A stretch of 53,176 bases of DNA from SHLQ01 sp964441145 (GCA_964441145.1 CAYTUB010000007.1:1-53176), one strand, 5' to 3'; shown: positions 43,845-53,054, numbered from the stretch's first letter. The notes: a model not told the origin generated them from the letters alone. Program-made: numbers and translations.

Positions 43845-44393
43845 TCAGATTAAGTGCCCGAGCTGTTGCCACAGGTGACGGCCAACGGTCGCAAGCCACA
43901 GCGCGTAGGGCACGATCATCGCCAGGATTGCGGTGCGGGTGTCGACTTGGGCGAGATGCAACATGGCGCGGACGTAGAGCGTGGGCACCCACGCAGCGAA
44001 GACCACCACGGCCAGGATCAGCCCGGGGATCGGCGTGCGAATAAACGCGCCGAACGTTCCCAGGTACATGCCGAGGATGATGATCGGAAAGTGGGTGACC
44101 GTCATCGACGCTGCGGCTCGTTGCAGCCCGTAGAGCGGGTCGTTGCGGAGGTCTTCGTCGAAGGTCCTAGCAATCAGCCAGACGACGACCGACAGCGCGA
44201 GCCATCCCCATAAACCAATGAGCAGCAATCGAAGCGGCGCTCGTGGCCCGAGGAAACCCTGTGCCCCAAATCGGTTCCAGGACGCGAGCGCGAAGGCACC
44301 CAACACGGTGAGCATCCGCCTTGGCAGCGTTTCGACTTGAATGCGGGTCCAGGTGCCGACATCGGTTCGCAAGAAGATCGGGAAGCGGCTCAT
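43845..44393 (-). CDS. Membrane protein, Yip1-like
   Basis: 182 residues from ATG 44393 (MSRFPIFLRTDVGTWTRI), overlapping the DUF3179 stop by ATGA. About five hydrophobic segments, including LRLLLIGLWGWLALSVVVWL, FPIIILGMYLGTFGAF and LAVVVFAAWVPTLYVRAM, and the string LYVRAMLHLAQVDTRTAIL typical of Yip1-domain proteins. No Cys. Coupled translation with DUF3179 suggests a functional link, for example as its membrane partner; this is inference. Confidence 0.6.
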   Translation of the reverse strand: MSRFPIFLRTDVGTWTRIQVETLPRRMLTVLGAFALASWNRFGAQGFLGPRAPLRLLLIGLWGWLALSVVVWLIARTFDEDLRNDPLYGLQRAAASMTVTHFPIIILGMYLGTFGAFIRTPIPGLILAVVVFAAWVPTLYVRAMLHLAQVDTRTAILAMIVPYALWLATVGRHLWQQLGHLI

Positions 44394-45424
44394 GGTGTCC
44401 ACACCCGGCCGTCGGGCCAAAAGGTCGGGAAGTCATCGGGGAAGGCGGTGAAGGCCGCGACCTGGTCGAGCACCTCATCGGCCAGCGGACCATCGATGCC
44501 GAGACCGCGAGCCGCCGTGAACTGTGTTCCGCTCTCTCGATCGACGAGGAAGCCGTCGACGATGTCGAACTCTCGCACCTCACCCGCGAGCGTTCGCGAG
44601 TACACGGCCCAACGAGTTGGATCGGCGGGGTCGCTCACCACGGCAACCGGAACCCCAGCGACGACGTCGTTGACGACACCCACACGACGCAGGTCGGGAA
44701 TTGCGTAGGCGGCTGCCTCTTCGGAGAAATCGACCACGATCAAAAAGTCGGTCAGGTTAAACGATGATGGGCCGGCGGGAACGTCGAGCGCCAAGGTCTC
44801 GGGATGAGCGTCTCGCCACGCCCTCCACGACGTGAACTGCGATGCCAAGAGCTCGACGGTCTCACCCTTTCGAGGACCGGCGATGGCTTCGCCTGTCGGC
44901 TGGGTCCAGATCGAACCGGTGCTGTGATCCCACCACGTCATTGCGTTGCCAAGCAAGGCACCGTGGACGCCAAAGGTCAGCGTTTCGTCTTCAACCTGGC
45001 GGCGATGGACCATCGCCGTTGCGCAAAGCGGTCACCAACTGACCAATATGGGTTCGCCGCCAAGTTCGTCGACCACCAACTCTCGACCGTTGAGGTGGTC
45101 GACCGGATAGGCCTTGGCCTCGCCGTTGACCTCGACTCCGATGACATCGGTTGAGTCGGGCCAGTTCACCCCGCCAGCACCGACGAAGGTCGGGTCATAG
45201 ACGGGGCGGATCGCGTCGCGAGGCAAGATCTGGCGGAAGTCCGCGGGAAGTGTCTCGCCTGCCAACACCGGGTTGTAGGCCGAGAGTGGATCGACGCGCT
45301 CGCCTGCCGTCGTCCGGGTCGGCTCTCCGCTCGGCCAGAACGCAAACACGCTCAACAAGAGCATCGCCACGCCAAACACGGCGAGTTGTCGCATTCGATC
45401 CGGTGTCGTCGTCGGCTGCTCCAC
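44390..45424 (-). CDS. DUF3179 protein with in-frame TGA, candidate selenoprotein
   Basis: 345 codons from GTG 45424 (an ATG lies 10 codons later), with one in-frame TGA at 45034-45032 (codon 131). N-terminal membrane anchor (MRQLAVFGVAMLLLSVFAFW), then the DUF3179 domain. Before the TGA the frame reads VIGVEVNGEAKAYPVDHLNG and GGEPILVSW; after it, in the same frame, PLCATAMVHRRQVEDETLTF and GSIWTQPTGEAIAGPRKGET. The family consensus here is TYCPLCGTAVVF, so TGA replaces the first Cys of CPLC, giving UPLC if read as selenocysteine. A SECIS-like hairpin follows. Function unknown; UxxC suggests redox or metal chemistry outside the membrane. A simple nonsense mutation or sequence error is the alternative. 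Confidence 0.75.
45000..45034 (-). promoter_or_regulatory. Putative bacterial SECIS element
   Basis: Transcript order: TGA at 45034-45032, 13-nt spacer, then CGGCGATG (45018-45011), loop GTC (45010-45008) and CATCGCCG (45007-45000). The 8-bp stem is perfect. The loop starts 21 nt after TGA and begins with G, inside the usual bacterial limits (about 16-37 nt, G among the first two loop bases). With the last pair open the loop reads GGUCC, close to the GGUCU apex of E. coli fdhF, which SelB contacts. The bulged U of fdhF is absent. Confidence 0.65.
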
Positions 45425-45512
45425 GGTCAGACTGTAACGCTCGGGTCACCGTCCGCCGACGGCGACGATCTCAACGGTTCTGGAGAATTCGGTAAGGACC
45501 CCACCCAGCGAC

Positions 45513-47426
45513 TCATCCGGTGAAGAGCGATGTTATGAGAGCCACGTCGGGGAGATCCGGGGCTGTGAACGCCTCCAAGGTAACGAGCGCACGCGCATCG
45601 ACTCCTTCGACCTCATAGCGACGTCCAGAGCCTGTATCGCTCACAAACGACCAGTTGGCAGCGGCAGCACCGGCATCCTCGGCCTCGCGTGCTTGGGCTT
45701 CGTTGAATCCGTCGAGCAGGTGCACGACCTCGATCTCTGGAGTACCAAAGGTAGAGACGGTGAGGTTGATTACCTGGATTTCGCCCGAATTAGACACCGG
45801 TGAAAAGTTCGCGAGCCCCGCTACCGACGGTGGCAACACCTCGGGCTCGAATCCCGAGCCGCTGTTGAACCTGATCACCACTCTTGAGCCTCCGCGCTCG
45901 TCTTCGGTGGCGTCGAAGTCGAACTCTCCGAGGCTTGCCGCGAACCTGATTTGTCCATCGAGCTGCTCGGTCGACGAAGACCCACTCTCGCCCGGGAACA
46001 AGGCGGCAAGTTCGGTTTGGATCACGAGTACGGCGTCCTCGGCGGTCGCCGAGGTCGTGAAGTGCACCGTGGTGTACTGACGCCATCCCAACCCAAATTG
46101 CCCGGTGATGCTCGTTCGAAGGGTCTCAATCTCGGTGTCGGGCAGTGTCGACAGTGGCGGCCATGCCACCGCCACCCGCGCCAATTCTCCAGAGAAGTCC
46201 TCTGTCGTGCCAACGATGGCATCGAGCAGGTCAGCAACATCATCTGGGGTCGATGCCGCGGTGAGCCCCTCTCCGGCGGCCACAGTTACAGGAGCCGGAT
46301 TCTCGCCGGACGTAACCTCGTTCGCAGGCACTTCGGTGGTGCGTGGAGCGTCTACGTTTGGCTCACCGGGCGCCGCCAACTCATCGGGCGACCGGTACCG
46401 AAACCGCACCACAAACTCGCCGGGTTCGAACGTGGAGATCTGCGCCTCGTTCTCTGCTCGGTCAGCGATCTCGGGAGCTAGATATGCCCGCCCTCCGGTG
46501 TCTCCGATCTCACGGGTTAGGGTCCACCCCGCAGCCGCTGCCGCCTGATCGCGCGCGGCAAACACATCGCTTTCAGCAATCGCATTCAGGTCGTGGCCCA
46601 CCGTCATTGTTTGGAACACCGAGCTGTGAATGAAGCCAACCTCGTTCAGTTCTGCGCCTTCGATGCTGTCTAGCGGGGAGTGCGCCACTACCGAAGCGAG
46701 CGCTTCAAGCACGCCGTCTGCGACTCCTGCGCGGTCCTGCTGATTTTCGCCGGACGCGAGGGTCACCACCGCCAAACCATCGGATCGTTCAGTAGCTGAA
46801 ATTTCAAACCACCGCACCCCGAAGGTCCCCAGTGATGCACGAAACACCGGGACCCCGTCTACGAGTTCTGAGGAGTTCACCACCCGCTCTTCCGACAAAT
46901 TGGGAAGGAGGCCGGCGAGCTCTGTTTGGTAGGCGAACACGACGTCTTGTGGATCTGCCGAAGTCGAGAACTCGACTGTCGTCTCATGTCGCCACTGCAG
47001 ACCGTCCCCGGTGTCCCTTGTCTGAAAGTTGAACCCGATGATCGACGTGTCCGGCAGCTGTGTAATCGCAGGCCACGAGAAATCGATTCGCCGCATCTCT
47101 TGCACGAGATCGTCGGTCGGCCCGATCATCGATTCGATGATGTCCGCGAGTTCGTTGGGCCCGGTCGCTGGGCTGATAGCAGCGCCCGCTGCCACCCCGC
47201 CGGAATCGCCAGTCGCCTCCTCGTCCGCGGTTGGACCGGTCGCCGGATCGTCGGCCTCGGCTGCCGGTACCGAATCTTGCGCCTCTTCCCGGTCCAGGAG
47301 CTCTTCTAGCTGAGCTTCGAGCTCTGAGAGCTGTTCTGCTTGGGCCAGCTCGGTCTCCGATTGCCCGCACGCACTCGCGATCAAGGCCACCAATAGCAGC
47401 AGACATGTCGCCGTCTTGTTTCCCAT
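45513..47426 (-). CDS. Lipoprotein with two related domains
   Basis: 637 residues from ATG 47426. Signal peptide with lipobox LIASAC: acylation at the Cys of ASACGQ. After a Glu/Gln-rich coiled-coil-like stretch and a low-complexity linker, two homologous domains follow: ADIIESMIGPTDDLVQEMRR ... FSWPAITQLPDT ... VFAYQTELAGLLPNLSE, and VADLLDAIVGTTEDFSGELA ... VAWPPLSTLPDT ... VLVIQTELAALFPGESG. Each contains a Tyr/Thr-rich beta strand (TTVEFSTSADPQD / TTVHFTTSATAED). Internal duplication is clear; no family recognised. It is the gene before DUF3179 on the same strand (88 bp). Probably at the outer face of the membrane. Confidence 0.75.
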   Translation of the reverse strand: MGNKTATCLLLLVALIASACGQSETELAQAEQLSELEAQLEELLDREEAQDSVPAAEADDPATGPTADEEATGDSGGVAAGAAISPATGPNELADIIESMIGPTDDLVQEMRRIDFSWPAITQLPDTSIIGFNFQTRDTGDGLQWRHETTVEFSTSADPQDVVFAYQTELAGLLPNLSEERVVNSSELVDGVPVFRASLGTFGVRWFEISATERSDGLAVVTLASGENQQDRAGVADGVLEALASVVAHSPLDSIEGAELNEVGFIHSSVFQTMTVGHDLNAIAESDVFAARDQAAAAAGWTLTREIGDTGGRAYLAPEIADRAENEAQISTFEPGEFVVRFRYRSPDELAAPGEPNVDAPRTTEVPANEVTSGENPAPVTVAAGEGLTAASTPDDVADLLDAIVGTTEDFSGELARVAVAWPPLSTLPDTEIETLRTSITGQFGLGWRQYTTVHFTTSATAEDAVLVIQTELAALFPGESGSSSTEQLDGQIRFAASLGEFDFDATEDERGGSRVVIRFNSGSGFEPEVLPPSVAGLANFSPVSNSGEIQVINLTVSTFGTPEIEVVHLLDGFNEAQAREAEDAGAAAANWSFVSDTGSGRRYEVEGVDARALVTLEAFTAPDLPDVALITSLFTG

Positions 47427-47442
47427 TGGCAAAGTATGGCTC

Positions 47443-48213
47443 CTATGAGCTGATGACTTGGGGCAACACCGTGCTGATGGACGCGTTGATCACTACATCG
47501 GCGATCCCATCGAATGGAGTCGCCTCTCCGTTGATGATGACCAGCTTGGCACCGCCACGCTTGGCTCGCGGGACGATGCTGGCGATTGGATTTACCGTGA
47601 GGCTCGAACCGATGGCAAGGAGCAGATCGGCCTCGTCGGCGGCGTGTTGGGCTCGTTGGAGGTCGGCGGCGATGAGGGCTTGCCCAAAGGAGATCGTGGA
47701 CGATTTGATGATGCCACCGCAGTGCGGGCAGTCGGGGTCCTCTTCACCGGCGCGGACGCGATCGAGTACCGCTTCCATCGTGGTTCGATAATCACACGAC
47801 AGGCACCCGGCCTTTCGTGTCGTGCCGTGAATCTCGACTACGAGATCGGGGTCGATCCCGGCCATCTGATGGAGCTCATCGACGTTCTGGGTGATCAGCG
47901 TGTGCAGCTCCCCGCGGACTTGGAGCGGCAGCAGAGCCCGGTGCCCATCATTTGGGTGCACGTTGGCCCATAGCGAACCCTCGGCCCGCAGCTTCCAGTT
48001 GATCTTGCGGATCTCCGGCTCGTTCACGTAGTGCGAGATCGTCGACGCCTTCTCGGCCTCGGGGTTCTTGGTCCAGATTCCGTTCGGGCCGCGAAAGTCG
48101 GGCAGTCCCGAGTCGGTCGAGATCCCCGCTCCGGTCAACACCGCAATGCGGTTCGCATCGGCGATGAGGGTTCGTGCGGCTTCGACTTCGGGACCCGTGC
48201 CCTCGATCTCCAT
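47443..48213 (-). CDS. Sir2 family NAD-dependent protein deacylase
   Basis: 256 residues from ATG 48213. Motifs in order: AVLTGAGISTDSGLPDFRGP, TQNVDELHQMAGIDPDLVVE with HG (catalytic His), the zinc ribbon CLSCDYRTT ... DCPHCGG, and LLAIGSSLTVNPIASIVP. Class-III type architecture (SirTM-like) with four zinc Cys. In the usual TQNIDGLH motif this protein has VDELH, Glu for Gly, a small change also seen in some SIR2s. Removes acyl groups from lysines using NAD. Follows the glycan genes by 5 bp. Confidence 0.93.
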   Translation of the reverse strand: MEIEGTGPEVEAARTLIADANRIAVLTGAGISTDSGLPDFRGPNGIWTKNPEAEKASTISHYVNEPEIRKINWKLRAEGSLWANVHPNDGHRALLPLQVRGELHTLITQNVDELHQMAGIDPDLVVEIHGTTRKAGCLSCDYRTTMEAVLDRVRAGEEDPDCPHCGGIIKSSTISFGQALIAADLQRAQHAADEADLLLAIGSSLTVNPIASIVPRAKRGGAKLVIINGEATPFDGIADVVINASISTVLPQVISS

Positions 48214-48218
48214 ACGCC

Positions 48219-49232
48219 TTATTGGTCCGGGCGTTGTTCGAGCCGACGAATTCGCCCTTCGAGCTCCGCCACTCGTGCCCGATCGTCCAAGCTCACATAG
48301 CGATAGGCGCTGCGCGCCGCGCGCAGACCCTTAAAGGCAAGCTTGCGACCCTGGGAGTCAGACGTCCATGGCTGTTCGACGTCGTCGGGGAAGTCAAGCT
48401 CGCGGACCTGGCGTTCGAGTCGATACCAACGGACGATCTTCTCCAGGTTCGTTTCCGCTGCCGTCTCGGGCACGCACTCGGTTGGCAAGCCGTCATAGAG
48501 GCCGCCGGATTGGTGCAGCTCGGGATGGTGGTTCTCAAAGACGTGGCGTGGTGGGGTGATCTGGTGGGCCCACTCCCCCGGGTACTGCGGCCACCCAAGG
48601 GTGACGAACGGTTCGGGGTCACCAAATCGGTCGGGGTTCTCAGCGGGGGCGATGGTGAAGTAGGGCGACCATTCATCGATTGTGTACCTGCTGGAAATCT
48701 CGGCGAGTGAATCGTTGACCTCGCCATAGAGGGCCTTGTCGATCACCTGCGGCATATGGCTGGCATAGCAAAGCGGGTCGGCAAAGCCGCGTTGGCGCAG
48801 CACGATCCAGCTGTGGAGCAGGCTCTTGTCGAAGTCGGTGACGTTATGGCGCCAGTCGGCGAGCGCGTGGAAATACCGGCGCCGATGTTTGCCCTCGGGC
48901 GTTACGAAGATCGATTCGTCGATCTCGACGATTGGCCGGGCGTCGTCATCGCTCATCACGAACACGTCCGCGACCGCTGGATGTTTCACGACCCCAGCGC
49001 GCAGTTGTTGGTTGCGGGCGGCATGATCGAGCTGCATCGGGTTGTCGATGAGGTCTTCGTCTGTAACCACCGTGACCGGGAGGCCGAACGGTTCGCCAAT
49101 GCTGGCCATTTGCTGCTCTAGGCGCCGCGGTGCAATGACCACTACATCGTCGAGAAAGGGCGCGAAGTGATGCACGTGGCCAAGGGTCTCGCTGAGGAGC
49201 TCGGGTCGGGCCGACAGGTACACGATTTGCAC
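48219..49232 (-). CDS. Hypothetical protein with Stealth/GT-like features
   Basis: 337 residues from GTG 49232. The first 110 residues look like a nucleotide-sugar-type alpha/beta domain ending in VADVFVMSDDDARPIVEIDE; the DDD could bind a metal-sugar-phosphate. Later it reads FADPLCYASHMPQVIDKAL, which recalls the HxP region of Stealth hexose-phosphate transferases. The C-terminus (ARVAELEGRIRRLEQRPDQ) is a short coiled coil. The domain call is weak; a glycosyltransferase-like or phosphotransferase role in capsule synthesis is plausible from position beside two GT genes. Confidence 0.5.
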   Translation of the reverse strand: MQIVYLSARPELLSETLGHVHHFAPFLDDVVVIAPRRLEQQMASIGEPFGLPVTVVTDEDLIDNPMQLDHAARNQQLRAGVVKHPAVADVFVMSDDDARPIVEIDESIFVTPEGKHRRRYFHALADWRHNVTDFDKSLLHSWIVLRQRGFADPLCYASHMPQVIDKALYGEVNDSLAEISSRYTIDEWSPYFTIAPAENPDRFGDPEPFVTLGWPQYPGEWAHQITPPRHVFENHHPELHQSGGLYDGLPTECVPETAAETNLEKIVRWYRLERQVRELDFPDDVEQPWTSDSQGRKLAFKGLRAARSAYRYVSLDDRARVAELEGRIRRLEQRPDQ

Positions 49233-49315
49233 GGCCGCATCCTAGCTAATGCGAGCTGGCTACTACTGCGGGCTCGCGCCAATCTGACGTCGACCGGGGT
49301 TGTTGGGTGGGAGGC

Positions 49316-50605
49316 CTAGCGCTTCCGGCGAGCGATTCGTTGCACTTCACCGCTGTCGACACTGCGGTGGCGATCGATCTCCGTTCGAGCTTCTCGTGCG
49401 CCGGGAACTCCCTTTACGGCATCGCGCAGCGCCTTGGCGCGCCACTTCGCGAGCTGTAGCCGCTCCTTGCGTTCGCCGGGGTGTCGCAGCGATGAGGCGG
49501 CGAGCGAAACCGGGGTGAGCACTGCGCGGCCAAAGGTCTTGGCCACGTCGCTTCTCGATCCGTGTCGGACCTGTGTGAGTAGCCGGTTCTTGTGTTGGAG
49601 CACCTCGACCAGTTCCCCGCCCTGCACGGTGTTGTGGGAATGTCGGTGCTCCACAATCGCGTCGGGAACGTGCACGGTGGTCCAGCCATGGGCCAGGCCG
49701 CGAAGGCCAAGTTCAACGTCTTCGTAATAGAGGAAGTACTCGGGATCGAAGCCGCCGACGGTTCGAAAGTAGTCGGCGTGAAAGACCGCAGCGGCGCCCG
49801 TCCACAAGGCAGCGACAGCGCCGAGGGGTTCATCGATCCGCTTCGCGAATCCGCGGCTATGTCCAACACCAGCTTCGTCTACCCGCACCCCAGCGTTCTG
49901 GACGATTCGATACGTTGGGTGCGCGGCTACGTCGGACTCATGCTCAGAACCGGTTTGCACCTCTGCTCCATCGATGAGCCCCTCCCCCTGAGAAACCGTG
50001 AGCACCAGCTTGGCTCCCATGGCCAAGATGGGAACTCGAAGAGTCGATCCGTTGGGGCAGCGCCACACCGGTCCGTCGGCGCCGGGCAACCGTTCGGCGC
50101 CGTCGATGCCGTGGCTTTGAGCAGCGAGATCGTCCGCGCCGCAGCGAACGCTCGAGATGACGAGTGGGTCACCGTTGGTTGTGACCTGGCATTCGATAAA
50201 GGGGCGGTCGAAGAGAATGGTTGGCGAGGCGACCCCGATCCGCTTGTTGGGGTCGAGTTCGGCGGCCAGACGCCGAAACGCTTCTGGACGAACGACCGCG
50301 TCGGGATTGAGCAACGCGACGATCTCGGGTTCGGGTAGGTCGACGGTGAGTTCGTCGCCGATCAGATCGCCGAGGCCGTAGTTGTTTGCCGAGAACCCCT
50401 CGTTGTGGTCGTTTCCGATGATGTGCACGCCCGACGTTTCCTCGATAGCGCTCAGGCTGTCGTCGGTTGATGCGTTGTCGACGACGACGACATCGAGCTC
50501 GCCGGGCCATTGCGAGGCGAGCGCAGAGTTCACGGCCCGTTGGAGCAGTTCGCCCCCGTTGTAGTTCACCAGCACGACACGAAGTCGGGCATCTGCGCGG
50601 ATCAC
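49316..50605 (-). CDS. GT2 glycosyltransferase (rhamnosyltransferase-like)
   Basis: 429 residues from GTG 50605. GT2 motifs: LRVVLVNYNGGELLQRAV, VVVVDNASTDDSLSAIE, EIVALLNPDAVVRPEAFRRL (metal-binding NPD in place of DxD, as in WbbL-type enzymes), and VGGFDPEYFLYYEDVELGLR (acceptor/base). The NPDA and EDVELGLR strings are typical of wbbL-like rhamnosyltransferases; with rml genes ~8 kb away that role is likely. A longer insertion (~ residues 140-230) separates the two halves. It overlaps the upstream GT4 stop by GTGA. Confidence 0.8.
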   Translation of the reverse strand: MIRADARLRVVLVNYNGGELLQRAVNSALASQWPGELDVVVVDNASTDDSLSAIEETSGVHIIGNDHNEGFSANNYGLGDLIGDELTVDLPEPEIVALLNPDAVVRPEAFRRLAAELDPNKRIGVASPTILFDRPFIECQVTTNGDPLVISSVRCGADDLAAQSHGIDGAERLPGADGPVWRCPNGSTLRVPILAMGAKLVLTVSQGEGLIDGAEVQTGSEHESDVAAHPTYRIVQNAGVRVDEAGVGHSRGFAKRIDEPLGAVAALWTGAAAVFHADYFRTVGGFDPEYFLYYEDVELGLRGLAHGWTTVHVPDAIVEHRHSHNTVQGGELVEVLQHKNRLLTQVRHGSRSDVAKTFGRAVLTPVSLAASSLRHPGERKERLQLAKWRAKALRDAVKGVPGAREARTEIDRHRSVDSGEVQRIARRKR

Positions 50606-51927
50606 TTACCGAGCCTGCGCTTTCCCGAGGCGATCCCGCGCTGGAGAGCCTGTTTGGCTCCTCCGTCATCGAGGTGCAACTTGATGCGGTTCCCGGCACG
50701 CATCAGAGGGTTTGTGGCCGCACGGGGGCGAGATCGATCGACTGCGGGTTGCGGGTTCTTTGCCCACTCCACCAGCGGCGCGAGTGTCTTGTCCCAACCC
50801 AAGCCCGCTGCCATTGCTCGCCCGGCGCGACCCATTTCCCCCAGGCGAGCATCGTCGTTGATCAGGTCGCTGAGGGCGGTACCGAACGCGAACTCTGTCC
50901 GCTCTGTAGCGACCGCAGCGCCGGCTTCGACCATGGCGGTTCCGAGCGGGTCGCCGTTGGTGGTCACGGTTGGAAGCCCCACGACGAGATGATCGAGGAG
51001 TCGGGTGCGGTGCGACAGCCTGCTCTCGAGGTGGAGACGATCCGCGACGACGCCGATCGTGGCGTCGGCCACCCAAGCCAGGCGCTCTTGATAGTCGATC
51101 CACTGGTTGACGAAGAAGACGTGCTTTCCGAAGAGACGTTTCTGCCTGGCGAGGGCGATCGCTTCGCCGCGGATACCCATCGTTTCGATCGAGGTGTTGG
51201 GGTGCGGCCCGGCGAGAAACACGAGGCGCGTGTCGGGGTTCTCTTCGAGAACGGTCGGCAGCGAGTTGATCACCAGCAGCGGATCGAGCCAGTCGTGCAT
51301 TCCGCCAGCCCACACGATCACCGGGTCGTAGGGACCAATGGCGGAGAACGCATTACGGACGGGAGTCGGTCGGGTGGGGGTCGAGCGACCAATGGGTCGG
51401 TGTTCGACGCCGAAGGGTGCCGTGGCGATCAGCGACTCGAAGAGGGCGTGTTGATCGTGTGTGCGCTCGTTGAGCCGTCCTGCTGCTGCCAGCCAGCCCA
51501 ACCAGTGGTCACGTTGTGCGTCGTTGCTGCAGACGAAGAAGTCGCCCCGTTCGGCTTGTTCTTGGAGGGTGGCGTGCGCCCCGTCGATCACGTCGATGCG
51601 CAAGATGCGATCGGCGCCGCCCCGGTGGAGGGCCTCGACGTGAAACGGGTCGAACCAGTCGATGGCCAACGGCATTGACGCAACAACCAATTCGGGGTGA
51701 CGAAACAGCACGCTTCCCTGCACGATGGCAGCGTCGTAGTTCGCCCCGATCGCGCTCGGGCCGAGCACGGTTCGGCCGTCGATTGGGCTGACCGATTCGC
51801 CAGCCAGCGACACGAGCGTCACGTCATGATCGCGACTCAAGATGCGCGCCAGATGCGCAGCGCGAATTGCCGGGCCGGCGAGTCGCCGTCCAATGGGTTC
51901 GGGTGTCGCAACGAGCAGGCGAGCCAT
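50602..51927 (-). CDS. GT4-like glycosyltransferase
   Basis: 441 residues from ATG 51927 (MARLLVATPEPIGRRLAGPA); a GTG-type start at 51951 is an alternative. GT-B fold: AIRAAHLARILSRDHDVTLV at the N-terminus and a C-terminal donor-binding region with IVWAGGMHDWLDPLLVINSL, LVFLAGPHPNTSIETMG and GDPLGTAMVEAG. The classic E(x7)E is not exact (VGLPTVTTNGDPLGTAMVEA). A basic C-terminal tail is present. Last gene of the three-gene glycan set, probably expressed from the region upstream. Confidence 0.75.
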   Translation of the reverse strand: MARLLVATPEPIGRRLAGPAIRAAHLARILSRDHDVTLVSLAGESVSPIDGRTVLGPSAIGANYDAAIVQGSVLFRHPELVVASMPLAIDWFDPFHVEALHRGGADRILRIDVIDGAHATLQEQAERGDFFVCSNDAQRDHWLGWLAAAGRLNERTHDQHALFESLIATAPFGVEHRPIGRSTPTRPTPVRNAFSAIGPYDPVIVWAGGMHDWLDPLLVINSLPTVLEENPDTRLVFLAGPHPNTSIETMGIRGEAIALARQKRLFGKHVFFVNQWIDYQERLAWVADATIGVVADRLHLESRLSHRTRLLDHLVVGLPTVTTNGDPLGTAMVEAGAAVATERTEFAFGTALSDLINDDARLGEMGRAGRAMAAGLGWDKTLAPLVEWAKNPQPAVDRSRPRAATNPLMRAGNRIKLHLDDGGAKQALQRGIASGKRRLGK

Positions 51928-52260
51928 TACGTGAGACTGTAGCCAACGCACTGCCCGAAGATCCCGCCAGGGGAATGAATCCGCGCCCAGTCAGGAAAAT
52001 CCGAGGATTCCGATCCGAAGCAACCGGCTATGTGTTCTTAGTGCAAAGCGAGGATGGCATCTATTGAGGCCTGGTCGGCCCGGGGTCAAACCTCGCCTAG
52101 CGTCTAGCTGCCCTCAGATGCCCCGAACAAAGAATTTTCAGGTTCAGACTTGCTTTTCGATATTTTATATGTTGAAAATGAATGCAGCGACTTCCCCGGA
52201 CACTTCCCCTGAGATCAGAACCCGTGAGAAATCCACTCACCTCATCAGGAGAAACCTGTC
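51928..52260. other. Intergenic region, 333 bp, no gene
   Basis: Divergent gap between the GT4 gene and the winged-helix-like gene. I see no ORF with convincing coding character. The central part (~52150-52180) is unusually AT-rich for this genome and contains the promoter-like site listed separately. The rest should hold the promoter of the minus-strand GT genes. Confidence 0.7.
52143..52171 (+). promoter_or_regulatory. Promoter-like site upstream of the winged-helix-like gene
   Basis: TTCAGA (52143-52148), 17-bp spacer, TATATG (52166-52171). Each hexamer matches four of six consensus positions and the spacing is ideal. About 90 bp before the GTG at 52261. Prediction from motif only. Confidence 0.4.
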
Positions 52261-52887
52261 GTGTACCCCACCGCCCCCGACCTCGTCGGGCACGAAACCG
52301 TCAACATCCTTCCCTGGGAAGACACCACCGTTACCCCCATCGGCTTCGATTCACGAAGCGACTACGCCGAGACCTTCTGGCTACCCGTGCTTGGCCCATC
52401 GACCCTGCTGTTGCTTCGCAACATCGCACAACGTTTCGATGCCGAGCCGGATGGACTTTCGCTCAACATTGCCGAGACCGCAAAGGCACTGGGCATTGGC
52501 TCACGAACGGGCCGCAACAGCGCCTTCCATCGCTCGATCACCCGCATGGTGAATTTCTCCATGGCTCGCACTGTCGACGAGTCGACGATCGCCGTGCGTC
52601 AAGTCCTGCCACCCCTACACAGCGGCCAGCTCCGGCGCTTGACGCCGCGAGGTCGCCGCCTACACCAGGACTACCTCACCCAACGCTCGTCGCCGAGCGA
52701 TGAAGACCTCATTCGCGTCACCAAGGTTGCGAGCACCCTGTTGCAGCTTGGCGATGGGCCCGACCTGGTCGAGCAACAACTCGTCACTTGGGGCGTCACG
52801 GCCGCGGTCGCCAAGACCGCCGTCGATCACGCCTGGGCACAGAAGGCCCGTGACGACAGCGCCGCGGCAAGAATGGCGATGGGTTAA
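52261..52887 (+). CDS. Hypothetical protein with a winged-helix-like region
   Basis: 208 residues from GTG 52261 with CAGGAGAAAC upstream. Residues ~40-110 (FWLPVLGPSTLLLLRNIAQR, LNIAETAKALGIGSRTGRNS, FHRSITRMVNFSMAR) look like a helix-turn-helix/winged-helix unit. The C-terminus is helical and Ala-rich. It resembles actinobacterial hypotheticals of the same length, which are sometimes near mobile or plasmid-like genes. DNA binding is a reasonable but unproven guess. Own promoter-like site and ribosome site, so it is expressed independently. Confidence 0.55.
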   Translation: MYPTAPDLVGHETVNILPWEDTTVTPIGFDSRSDYAETFWLPVLGPSTLLLLRNIAQRFDAEPDGLSLNIAETAKALGIGSRTGRNSAFHRSITRMVNFSMARTVDESTIAVRQVLPPLHSGQLRRLTPRGRRLHQDYLTQRSSPSDEDLIRVTKVASTLLQLGDGPDLVEQQLVTWGVTAAVAKTAVDHAWAQKARDDSAAARMAMG

Positions 52888-53054
52888 CCGCTCCGACTCC
52901 GGAAGCGACTAGCCCGTGTGATGACTGCGACTGTGCTGGCCGCAACGGGAGTTGGATACAACCAACCTTCGACGAGCACAACGGCTGACCAAAATCTGCC
53001 GCCACCTGTTCGGCCACAAAGTTCAGTGTCACACCCCATCTCTAAGGTGTTGTT

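Noticed and set aside
45014..45034. Frameshift or two separate genes at the DUF3179 break
   Set aside because: Frame is identical on both sides of the TGA, and the join restores the DUF3179 motif at its exact Cys; the downstream part has no ribosome site of its own.
52888..53054. SOS box or terminator before the last ORF
   Set aside because: No GAAC-N4-GTTC-type box and no hairpin with T-run could be found.
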